Virus record (IMG/VR): IMGVR_UViG_3300036715_000363
Location: 1 to 64,000 of that record
DNA from: a virus
Direction: 5' to 3' (one strand)
Length of the DNA: 64,000 bases
Below the pieces are notes generated by a model. The model saw nothing but the letters and a program-made list of their open reading frames with translations. It was not told the DNA's origin and did not search any database. The number at the start of each line of letters is the position of its first letter. The first letter of the stretch is position 1. A program made the position numbers and the translations under genes. Shown piece by piece: positions 14,502 to 21,359 of the stretch.

Positions 14502-15695
14502 TTATTTTAATTGCTTTAATACATAAGTGGTGGCTGATTTAACTGGATTAATATCTTTATATTTAGATGCTAGTTCAGTTACATTGAGTTTATAAACTGG
14601 ATCATTTATTAGGTTATTTATAGCTTCTTTAATAACATCAACAGAAGATCTATTTTTAATACATATTCCAAATTTAGATGATTCAATGATATTAGATAAC
14701 ATTCGTTGTTCAGGATGCGTCGGTATAGTTATTTGTACTTTACCTTGCAGTAAAGTCTTTTCTACAATACCGTGACTAGAGTGAGAAATGAGTATATAAT
14801 CTTCATCTTTTAAATTATCTATGTTTATTAATTTATCAGATATTTTAAAACTATCAGTACTATAAGTGCAAATAATATCTGAATCAATATTAGGAATAAC
14901 ACAAATCGCATCATACTCTTCTAGAGCTACTTTAAGAACTATATTAAAATATTCTTTTTGTATATATACAAGTATTTTTTGTTTACCATTATTTGAAAAA
15001 TTAATATTTGTATTGCTGATAGGTAGTACAGTATTAATAGAACCTATATATTCGCCATTAGTTCTAACTGAATAATGATCTAATTCTTTAATAGTGGTTA
15101 GTAAACTCTTACGATTAAATAAGTTAGAGATATTAGAAATTTCACTAGCATGTCTACTAGTTAAAACATAGTTAATAGATTTAATTAAAGCATTATCACA
15201 ATATTCTAACTGTTTAATATCTATATCTAAATCATGTCTAATACTAGGCATTGGATATACTAGTGGTGGTATTTCAAATCCTGTGCCAAATAAAACAATC
15301 TTTATGCGAGTAATAAAACTAACTAATATAGCTATTGGAGAATGATCGGCTATTATAATGTCTGGTTTTAATGATTCAGTTATATTACACCATCTATTAG
15401 TATATTTTAATAACTCTAGATTATTACCCCAACCAAGACTTAAAAGAATACAAGAATAGTTTAACTGTCTATTAAGATAAACGGTAGGTAAAGGTTCAGT
15501 TGGTCCTAATATAAATTCAAATTTATTAGGAGTCAATAATTTAGCAGCAATATCTAATTTTTTATGATCCACTATAAAGGTTACATTATGTCCTTCATTT
15601 CTTAAAGAAATAGCTAAAGCTATATCCTTAACTAAGTGACCGTTATAATTACCTAGCTCCCAAACAAACACAATATTATTAGAAACATTATTCAT
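14502..15695 (-). CDS. GT-B glycosyltransferase, UDP-glycosyltransferase (MGT)-like
   Basis: 397 residues, ribosome-binding site AAAAGGAG. The N-terminal half has the GT-B acceptor-domain signature (NGHLVKDIALAISLRNEGHNVTFI). The C-terminal half has SHSSHGIVEKTLLQGKVQI and PTHPEQ, which match the donor-binding region of the GT1 family (SHGG...P...eQ). It would transfer a sugar from a nucleotide donor. The acceptor could be phage DNA, a host surface molecule or a small compound; the neighbours (DUF4326, dcd) favour a nucleotide or DNA link but do not prove it. Confidence 0.75.
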   Translation of the reverse strand: MNNVSNNIVFVWELGNYNGHLVKDIALAISLRNEGHNVTFIVDHKKLDIAAKLLTPNKFEFILGPTEPLPTVYLNRQLNYSCILLSLGWGNNLELLKYTNRWCNITESLKPDIIIADHSPIAILVSFITRIKIVLFGTGFEIPPLVYPMPSIRHDLDIDIKQLEYCDNALIKSINYVLTSRHASEISNISNLFNRKSLLTTIKELDHYSVRTNGEYIGSINTVLPISNTNINFSNNGKQKILVYIQKEYFNIVLKVALEEYDAICVIPNIDSDIICTYSTDSFKISDKLINIDNLKDEDYILISHSSHGIVEKTLLQGKVQITIPTHPEQRMLSNIIESSKFGICIKNRSSVDVIKEAINNLINDPVYKLNVTELASKYKDINPVKSATTYVLKQLK

Positions 15696-15750
15696 TTAGT
15701 TATACTCCTTTTCATATACTTACCACACCTAGTAAATATTTAATAAAAAA

Positions 15751-15778
15751 ATATACACTGGAATTATCCAGTGTATAT
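15751..15778. terminator. Hairpin terminator
   Basis: Arms ATATACACTGGA / TCCAGTGTATAT with a 4-nt loop and a U-run on the minus strand. It ends the two-gene unit 15818-16978. Confidence 0.85.
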
Positions 15779-15817
15779 TAAAAGTATTTAATAATCACAC
15801 ATACTTTAAAATAAAAA

Positions 15818-16375
15818 TTACTGAGGATCTTTACTATAGAACTGTGAGCCACACATTTCTACTACTTCAATATCTTGCCATTGTATATTACCATTTAAAG
15901 ATAAAAAAGCTTGTTGTAACTTAGTACTTGGAATAGCTGGATCAAATCCATTACCAGTAATTAACTTAACCATGCGAAGTCTCATCGTAGGCGTTAATGT
16001 AATCGCGGCAGCAATATCCTCGGTAGTGTCTACATCTTCTTCATATTTAATATTATAAATATCCAGAATACCTTTATATATTTCAATATCAATATCACCA
16101 TAAACATTTTTTAATTCAAGTAACATTTCATTTAATATATCTTCAATAACTTTTTTATCATCTTTTATTAATCCATCTAATAAATTATGCTTATTCATAC
16201 TGTCGTCATTTACATGAAAACCATTTTTAGAAAGAATACTACAAACAAATATTATTATTGCGTCATTCACAATTTTAAATTCTTGTTTACCTGTGTGTGT
16301 TAGTAGATCAATAGTAACTTTATGACTAATTTCTCTATACATGTAATCGCGGATATCTTTGACATTATTACTCAT
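15818..16375 (-). CDS. Unknown acidic helical protein
   Basis: 185 residues, ribosome-binding site AAAAGGAAA. Mostly helical; the second half (AAAITLTPTMRLRMVKLITGNG) is the least charged part. No family recognised. It is second in a two-gene unit behind promoter copy 4. Confidence 0.55.
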   Translation of the reverse strand: MSNNVKDIRDYMYREISHKVTIDLLTHTGKQEFKIVNDAIIIFVCSILSKNGFHVNDDSMNKHNLLDGLIKDDKKVIEDILNEMLLELKNVYGDIDIEIYKGILDIYNIKYEEDVDTTEDIAAAITLTPTMRLRMVKLITGNGFDPAIPSTKLQQAFLSLNGNIQWQDIEVVEMCGSQFYSKDPQ

Positions 16376-16393
16376 TTACTTTTCCTTTTAAAA

Positions 16394-16978
16394 TTAAACT
16401 TTTGTTAATATAAAATTACTTCCATTTATTGAAAATTCTTTAATAAAACCATCAGGTATTTTTTCTTCAATAAGCTTATTAACAATTTCTTTAAAGAATA
16501 TTGATATGTCCTTAGATGGTGGTTTAGATATAGGTCCTAATGAAGCCATTAACATACCCAATCTAATTGCACTTAGGTTTTTAAATTCTATACCCACAGG
16601 TATGTCATTCCAAGTAAGTGTATCCTCAATCCTAACATAGACAGGTATTTCATCACCCATCTCTACTCTTTTACCAGAAGCATAACTAACAGAACTAACT
16701 GTAGATACTAAGTTAGTATTATAGTCAATTCTCTCTCTTTGTATTTCATCTAGTAATAATTGTTTATTTAAAATTATATATTTAAATAAGGTGTGTTTAT
16801 CATTATAGTATTCTTTATAATAAATACGTAAATATGATCTAAATATTCTCTTTGTTATAGCCTGTACTCTAGTAACAGTTAAACCATATTTTACAGATAC
16901 GTCTTGATATGATTCAAACACTAAAACATCTTCAGCAATTGATAAATTACGTAATGTTTGTTTCTCTGGCGATGACAT
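16394..16978 (-). CDS. Unknown protein with sigma-factor-like HTH at the N-terminus
   Basis: 194 residues, ribosome-binding site AGGAG. Residues 10-55 (LSIAEDVLVFESYQDVSVKYGL, then VTRVQAITKRIFRSYLRIYY) look like a sigma-4-type helix-turn-helix. The rest is alpha/beta without a match. It could be an early transcription regulator; the inference rests on the HTH impression and on its place directly after promoter copy 4. Confidence 0.5.
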   Translation of the reverse strand: MSSPEKQTLRNLSIAEDVLVFESYQDVSVKYGLTVTRVQAITKRIFRSYLRIYYKEYYNDKHTLFKYIILNKQLLLDEIQRERIDYNTNLVSTVSSVSYASGKRVEMGDEIPVYVRIEDTLTWNDIPVGIEFKNLSAIRLGMLMASLGPISKPPSKDISIFFKEIVNKLIEEKIPDGFIKEFSINGSNFILTKV

Positions 16979-17028
16979 AATAAAACTCCTATAAAAATTA
17001 AAATGATTAATACATTAAAGTATTAGTT

Positions 17029-17044
17029 TCATAGTAGTTATATA
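17029..17044 (-). promoter_or_regulatory. Early-type promoter motif, copy 4
   Basis: Minus strand TATATAACTACTATGA, 51 bp before the ATG at 16978. Confidence 0.7.
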
Positions 17045-17068
17045 TGTTTGATTATTTATTCAAAAAAA

Positions 17069-17096
17069 ATAGAGACTGGAATTACCCAGTCTCTAT
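17069..17096. terminator. Hairpin terminator after thyA
   Basis: Arms ATAGAGACTGG / CCAGTCTCTAT around a 6-nt loop with a long U-run on the minus strand. It ends the small-gene operon that finishes with thyA. Confidence 0.85.
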
Positions 17097-17102
17097 AATT
17101 TA

Positions 17103-17429
17103 TTAAGCCGCCATTGGAGCTTTTATAGTATCGCCTGAAGAATAATTTACTAATGAAATATCTTCTGGGTTGATACGTGTAAATACACCTTCAATTTCAC
17201 TCAAGTCTGTAATAGGTTTAATATTATCAGATAAGAGTAATGTAGGTGGCACGTGTAATTGACGTGTTAACTGTTCTTCTAATGCTTCAAAGTGATTGCT
17301 ATATAGGTGAGCATTAGCTGCTTGTATAATTACCTTACCAGCAGTAAGACCAGATAACCGACACATAATCTCTAAGAACAAAGCAGTGCTAGCTATGTTA
17401 AATGGAGCCCCTAAAAAGAGATCCCATGA
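17103..17429 (-). CDS. thyA: Thymidylate synthase, exon 2
   Basis: 108 codons that continue the protein from exon 1: SWDLFLGAPFNIASTAL is the conserved block that follows the catalytic Cys region in ThyA, and ANAHLYSNHFEALEEQL is the dUMP-binding HxY segment. It ends KAPMAA, close to the usual KAPVAI end. The ATG at 17432 that would open this piece alone belongs to the intron end, so it should not be read as a separate gene. Joined to exon 1 it gives a 325-residue enzyme, somewhat longer than bacterial ThyA. Confidence 0.9.
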   Translation of the reverse strand, partial: SWDLFLGAPFNIASTALFLEIMCRLSGLTAGKVIIQAANAHLYSNHFEALEEQLTRQLHVPPTLLLSDNIKPITDLSEIEGVFTRINPEDISLVNYSSGDTIKAPMAA

Positions 17430-18566
17430 CATGGGTGTTCAAAATAGTTCGTTAGACTATCTCCGCCTAGTATGGTGAGTACTAGAACAGCTATATGTCG
17501 CCATATAGATCAGACTATATCACAATCTTAATTTCTAAGATTCTTTTCTTTTCGGATCACTTGATCCTACTCTACTCCCTTATCTCTTTACAGAGTGGTT
17601 TCGATAGTCGTTGGGCTTTTAAAGTAAATAAGAGTAGTTTTTATATTTTTCTTTAATACTAGTAATTCTGTAAATTATTAATGCTGGAGAAACATTTAAA
17701 TTTCTACTTGCATCTGTTACAGAATTATAAACAACATTATCAATCTTTACTTTCCTGGCATTAGTAGGTATCATATTTTTTGCTTTAATAGCATCTGATA
17801 ATTTCTTCTTTGTTTCAGGAGTATGTTGTTTACCGTAAAATGGATTTAATTCACCTACTCTAAGTTTCGCTTGTTCAGAAATTTTAGTTCGTTGTTCATC
17901 AGTTAATGTCCAGGTAGTAGTATGCTTCTTACCAGTACGTGCTTCTGATAAACGTTTCTTAACTTCGGGAGTGTGTGTTTTACCATACATTCCATTGTTA
18001 GAACCTTTTCGACCATATATTAAAATTCTTTCTTCTTGCGTTAGCTTAGTTATTGTATCAGCTAAGGTATCTTTCATTTGGTTTATAATATTTTCTCTGT
18101 TTGGATGCAAAGTAATATTATCACCACCATAAACTCCTAAACCAATATTTAATAATGAGGGTGAATCTTTATTATTAATAATTAATTCTTGTTCAAGACT
18201 ATAAGCAGCTTCTCTTGTTTCTGTTGGAAATATCCCTAGCTCTAAATTACATCTTCCCGTATTCCAAAGATTTTGTAAATTTAAATTCTGGTGAGCATTT
18301 CTATTGAGTGTCTGTATATGTTCATTAAACCTATTATTAATATCCACTGAACTACCAATATAAAACTGACCAGTGTACGTGTCAGTTAAAACATAAGCAC
18401 CAATAATACTCATACCGCACTCCTAATAAATTATAGACATACTATTAGGACTACCATTTAAATATTACTATTATTTACTTATTTAGCAACGGATTGTCTC
18501 TTAGAGAGTTTCCCGTTTTAGAAAAGTTTTTCAATTAGCATTACTGCTAAAAGCCGCTCAAGGTTA
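17430..18566 (-). ncRNA. Group I intron (td-like, IA2 type) in thyA
   Basis: 1137 nt. Exon 1 ends in U (CCGU) and the intron ends in G, as group I splicing requires. A P1 helix forms between exon CCGU and intron GCGG nine bases on, with the U-G pair at the splice site. The 5' core has AACGGGAAACUCUCUAAGAG and GACAAUCCGUUGCUAAAU. The 3' core has GACUAUC, GGAUCAAGUGAUCCGAAA and GAUAUAGUCUG. These blocks closely resemble, from memory, those of the phage T4 td intron. The intron sits between MTIR and SWDLFLG, a few codons upstream of the T4 site. Removing it restores an unbroken reading frame. Confidence 0.88.
17619..18413 (-). CDS. Intron-encoded GIY-YIG homing endonuclease
   Basis: 264 residues with its own ribosome-binding site (AGGAG) inside the thyA intron. 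The catalytic domain shows the GIY-YIG variant GAYVLTD...FYIGSS at residues 5-21 and R27, with E75 likely the metal ligand (YSLEQELI). Two NUMOD3-type modules follow (SNNGMYGKTHTPEVKKRLSE and LNPFYGKQHTPETKKKLSD), then a C-terminal HTH-like module (VTDASRNLNVSPALIIYRI). This is the I-TevI layout. It would cut intronless thyA alleles and so spread the intron. Confidence 0.92.
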   Translation of the reverse strand: MSIIGAYVLTDTYTGQFYIGSSVDINNRFNEHIQTLNRNAHQNLNLQNLWNTGRCNLELGIFPTETREAAYSLEQELIINNKDSPSLLNIGLGVYGGDNITLHPNRENIINQMKDTLADTITKLTQEERILIYGRKGSNNGMYGKTHTPEVKKRLSEARTGKKHTTTWTLTDEQRTKISEQAKLRVGELNPFYGKQHTPETKKKLSDAIKAKNMIPTNARKVKIDNVVYNSVTDASRNLNVSPALIIYRITSIKEKYKNYSYLL

Positions 18567-19217
18567 ACGGATGGTCATTACGACATTCAATATACCGTTA
18601 GCTGGAATAAAACGATAGTCCATATGACAAGCTGGTAAAGCTACTTTATCAATATCACCAGGATTCCAACCAGTAACAATAATACGACGATCACTAGGAT
18701 TAGTAATAATAGTACGTAGAGCTACTTCTAGTTGGTTGATTGTTTTCTTATAAATAAGAACGTCTTTATTAGCTAGAAAAGGATCAATTTTTCTAGCAGC
18801 CAATATATATCCATATTCCTCTAGATGAATAGCTGTATCTTCATCTTCACCAGATACCTCATAATAGTTATCCCACTCAGTCCACTGTTTACCATAAATA
18901 GGACCTAGATCATCTTCACCTTTACGGAAAGGATTATCTAACCATGCAGGAGTTTCATTAGCGTTCTGGTTCCATACATTGCATCCTAAGGCTCTGAAAT
19001 CAGCAGCACTAGTATATCCTCGAAAGAATCCTAATAGCTCACCCTTGACACCTTTAAAGGCTAATTTCTTAGTAGTTACAGCTGGGAACAAACCACTAGA
19101 TAAATCAAACTCTACTTGAGCGCCTATTAATGTTCTACACGTGATATTTGTTCTGCTATTAAATATATCAATACCTTCATCACGACACTTAATCATTAAG
19201 TCTAAATAATTTCTCAT
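18567..19217 (-). CDS. thyA: Thymidylate synthase, exon 1
   Basis: 217 codons of ThyA: IDIFNSRTN in the N-terminal loop, LFPAVTTKKLAFKGVKGELL, NQNAN...LGPIYGKQWTEW, SDRRIIVTGWNPGDID and the catalytic LPACHMDYRF with Cys197. The enzyme methylates dUMP to dTMP using methylenetetrahydrofolate. The protein breaks after VVMTIR, and the next codon in the genome is an intron stop (TAA). Ribosome-binding site AAAGGAG. It is the last gene of the operon led by promoter copy 5. A second TS-fold protein (11387-12421) lacks this Cys. Confidence 0.93.
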
Positions 19218-19240
19218 ACACTACTCCTTTTAAAATAATA

Positions 19241-19297
19241 TTACTTCACTTTAACCATGACTTCAGTAAAAATACTAGGCATTTCAATTTTCTTCAT
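19241..19297 (-). CDS. Possible 18-residue micro-protein
   Basis: MKKIEMPSIFTEVMVKVK, with AAAGG before the ATG. It fills the space between thyA and the next gene. It is too short to judge by composition, and its only support is the ribosome-binding site and tight packing. Confidence 0.3.
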   Translation of the reverse strand: MKKIEMPSIFTEVMVKVK

Positions 19298-19306
19298 ATC
19301 GAACCT

Positions 19307-19636
19307 TTACTTATTTAATTTATTTAATTCAAATTGTCTAACCAATTCTTTATGTTTATCTTTACTAACATAAAAAGTAAAATCAAAAGTATTATTATTT
19401 ATTAATGCAGTAATAATAGTACGTGGTATAGGATTTTTAGTATCAGGAGATAAATATTCTATTGAAACACATTTGATAGCTTTAAAATCAAATGACACAT
19501 CATCATTTATTTGTGGATTATTTAATAGATTACGTAAATCTGAAACTTCTTTAGTTAACTCTTCACTGGTTTTTTCTAAATATTTTATACGATATTTAAG
19601 ATATTTATATTCTTCAGTCATTGCTATTTTAAGCAT
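19307..19636 (-). CDS. Small protein with N-terminal coiled coil
   Basis: 109 residues. Residues 8-40 (KYLKYRIKYLEKTSEELTKE and on) form a heptad-like coiled coil; the rest is a small beta-rich domain ending in charged helices. Its ATG directly follows the stop of the upstream gene (19637), so it is probably coupled. Function unknown. Confidence 0.55.
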   Translation of the reverse strand: MLKIAMTEEYKYLKYRIKYLEKTSEELTKEVSDLRNLLNNPQINDDVSFDFKAIKCVSIEYLSPDTKNPIPRTIITALINNNTFDFTFYVSKDKHKELVRQFELNKLNK

Positions 19637-19816
19637 TTATCTTTTACCTTTCTTTAATTTATTAGGTTGCATATTAACCCAACTCATATTTCTATTTTCA
19701 GCTTCATATATTTTAGTTGCAAATAAATCAAAAGCTAATGGCGTAGTAATATTAGTACCAGAATTAAAGCCAGAAACAATTACTCTAATAGCATCTACTA
19801 CTTTGTGTTTATACAT
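19637..19816 (-). CDS. Small unknown protein (59 residues) with a duplicated tail
   Basis: Begins MYKHKVVDAIRVIVSGFN and ends in the basic tail MSWVNMQPNKLKKGKR. The DNA for this tail (19637-19687) is repeated at 21212-21262 with one base different, where it stands alone as a mini-ORF. Ribosome-binding site AAAAGGAT. No domain recognised. Confidence 0.55.
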   Translation of the reverse strand: MYKHKVVDAIRVIVSGFNSGTNITTPLAFDLFATKIYEAENRNMSWVNMQPNKLKKGKR

Positions 19817-19820
19817 AATT

Positions 19821-19967
19821 TTATCCTTTTAATTTACTTTTAATAAATTTAATAAAATAATCTAAACCAATAAATACTGATGCAGAACCCATTAGAAAAG
19901 CATAACATAGAGCTAAACCAATACCGGCATACATAGACCAAACTGATAATGCATTTAATATATCCAT
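19821..19967 (-). CDS. Small single-span membrane protein (48 residues)
   Basis: MDILNALSVWSMYAGIGLAL followed by more hydrophobic residues up to about residue 35, then the basic end KFIKSKLKG. It is packed between neighbours with spacers of 4 and 10 bp. The ribosome-binding site is weak (AAAGTAAATC), so coupling is likely. Role unknown. Confidence 0.5.
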   Translation of the reverse strand: MDILNALSVWSMYAGIGLALCYAFLMGSASVFIGLDYFIKFIKSKLKG

Positions 19968-19977
19968 GATTTACTTT

Positions 19978-20034
19978 CTAAAGAAATATGTTTTCACTAA
20001 ATTTAACTGCAGGTGCTAATATTCTTTCTTTCAT
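19978..20034 (-). CDS. Possible 18-residue micro-protein
   Basis: MKERILAPAVKFSENIFL, preceded by a good AAAGGAT site at normal distance. Small and unverified, but it fits the gap in a tightly packed operon. Confidence 0.35.
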   Translation of the reverse strand: MKERILAPAVKFSENIFL

Positions 20035-20050
20035 TTACTAAATCCTTTAT

Positions 20051-20308
20051 TTAGAAAATAACTTTAAATTCATCAACAATAAAATAAAATACATTCGGTG
20101 TAATGTAAAATAATATCCATGCATAACACGTAATAACTATTAGCATTAATATCCTGAACGATATACGTCTAAGACGTTTATTACTGTAGTATGTGCTATT
20201 GAAGTGTTTAAAATTTTCACTTAATTCAATATAAAGATTTAATACTACTAATGAAAATAATAATATCGTTACTATAATAACTGTTATTGCATTAAATGTT
20301 TCATTCAT
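20051..20308 (-). CDS. Small membrane protein, two transmembrane helices
   Basis: 85 residues, ribosome-binding site AGGAAA. Hydrophobic spans at about 7-28 (AITVIIVTILLFSLVVLNLY) and 52-78 (FRILMLIVITCYAWILFYIT), joined by a basic loop (YYSNKRLRRISFR). Function unknown. Confidence 0.6.
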   Translation of the reverse strand: MNETFNAITVIIVTILLFSLVVLNLYIELSENFKHFNSTYYSNKRLRRISFRILMLIVITCYAWILFYITPNVFYFIVDEFKVIF

Positions 20309-20318
20309 ATTTAATTTC

Positions 20319-20687
20319 CTAAATTTTTACTACATAGTAAGAAGTTCTCCTCTTTATTGCTAAATCTATCATGTGCTCAGTGCCTTTAGATTTACCATCC
20401 CAGAATGCTATTAAATGAGTCGCTACTTTACTCATTTCAACATTGCGCGCATACCCTGCACCTTTACCTAAGTTATCCCAATCAGCTGGATATTCTTTAC
20501 ATGGTAAGTTATGCTCTTTACAGTAATTAATAATTAACCTATCAGCACCAGTTTTAGCAGCACCAGAAATAAATAATATTTTCTTATCTTTATTTCTTTC
20601 AATCATTCTACTAATATAACCACTAAATGTAGCATAGTCATCGTAGTTACGACTACCAGCTACAATTATACACATGTCGTAATTCAT
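20319..20687 (-). CDS. SLOG-fold protein, DUF2493 (YspA-like)
   Basis: 122 residues, ribosome-binding site AAAGGAAAG. The Rossmann-like SLOG pattern is clear: IIVAGSRNYDDY at the start, ISGAAKTGADRLIINYC in the middle, YPADW, GYARNVEMSK and LIAFWDGKSKGTEHMID. DUF2493 proteins are thought to bind nucleotides or nucleotide-derived ligands, and many phages carry one. Precise ligand and role are unknown. It lies in the operon that ends with thyA. Confidence 0.85.
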   Translation of the reverse strand: MNYDMCIIVAGSRNYDDYATFSGYISRMIERNKDKKILFISGAAKTGADRLIINYCKEHNLPCKEYPADWDNLGKGAGYARNVEMSKVATHLIAFWDGKSKGTEHMIDLAIKRRTSYYVVKI

Positions 20688-20709
20688 ATAAACTTTCCTT
20701 TAATAAATA

Positions 20710-20991
20710 TTATAATCCACCAATTTTCTTATAATGTAATAATAATAAATCAATGATATCTGTATTTAATTTATTTTGCATTAAGAATAAATCTAATTCA
20801 GTTTGTGACATTTTGCCTTTATAATCAGTTACATCTACTGGTGGATTAAATCTATATTTTATTTCATTAAATAAAGTATCTATGTCAGCATTAGATAAAA
20901 TTGTTTCTAAGTTTGATGGAATATAATTTAACTTTCGTTTATTTTTAAGTTCCAATGCAGTTTGTTTAATAACTTTTTCATAAGCATCCAT
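20710..20991 (-). CDS. Small unknown protein (93 residues)
   Basis: Ribosome-binding site AAAGGATA. All-helical in appearance, with a Leu-rich end (TDIIDLLLLHYKKIGGL). No family recognised. Confidence 0.55.
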   Translation of the reverse strand: MDAYEKVIKQTALELKNKRKLNYIPSNLETILSNADIDTLFNEIKYRFNPPVDVTDYKGKMSQTELDLFLMQNKLNTDIIDLLLLHYKKIGGL

Positions 20992-21009
20992 TTTAAAATT
21001 ATCCTTTAA

Positions 21010-21198
21010 TTAATCATTATTATCATATTCAGCTAATTCTAACTCTACTCTATCATTTTCAGCTTTAATACATTTATCACAAACATCATATAACACACCA
21101 GAACTACCTTCTTCAAAATCACGGTGTGGAGTAACTTCTACATTAGTACTTTTACACCAATCACAAGTAGATAATTCTTTACAATTTTTCTTATCCAT
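21010..21198 (-). CDS. Small zinc-ribbon-like protein
   Basis: 62 residues, ribosome-binding site AAAGGAG. Two CxxC knuckles (CDWCKS at 12-17 and CDKCIK at about 40-45) separated by about 24 residues would bind one zinc. The C-terminus is acidic. It may mediate protein or nucleic-acid contact. Confidence 0.65.
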   Translation of the reverse strand: MDKKNCKELSTCDWCKSTNVEVTPHRDFEEGSSGVLYDVCDKCIKAENDRVELELAEYDNND

Positions 21199-21211
21199 TA
21201 TTACTACTCCT

Positions 21212-21262
21212 TTATCTTTTACCTTTCTTTAATTTATTAGGTTGCATATTTACCCAACTCAT
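21212..21262 (-). CDS. Mini-ORF, copy of the end of the gene at 19637
   Basis: Codes MSWVNMQPNKLKKGKR, the same 16 residues as the C-terminus of the gene 19637-19816; the 51-bp DNA stretches differ at one base. It begins 5 bp after promoter copy 5, too near for a ribosome-binding site, so it may be a fragment left by duplication rather than an expressed gene. Confidence 0.35.
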   Translation of the reverse strand: MSWVNMQPNKLKKGKR

Positions 21263-21266
21263 CTTA

Positions 21267-21282
21267 CCAATATAGTTATATA
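21267..21282 (-). promoter_or_regulatory. Early-type promoter motif, copy 5
   Basis: Minus strand TATATAACTATATTGG (last base differs from the others). It leads the small-gene operon ending in thyA; the first well-supported start codon is 69 bp away at 21198. Confidence 0.65.
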
Positions 21283-21317
21283 TGACTACATAAAAATATG
21301 ACCCACATTAAAAAAAA

Positions 21318-21349
21318 TATATTAGACTGGTGTAAGCCAGTCTAATATA
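21318..21349. terminator. Hairpin terminator
   Basis: Arms TATATTAGACTGG / CCAGTCTAATATA with a 6-nt loop and seven U on the minus strand. It ends the single-gene unit 21360-22580. Confidence 0.85.
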
Positions 21350-21359
21350 ACTTAATTAC

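Noticed and set aside
17430-17432. ATG start for a separate C-terminal thyA gene
   Set aside because: The ATG is formed by the last bases of the intron. The 108 codons complete the ThyA frame of exon 1, so this is one spliced gene, not two.
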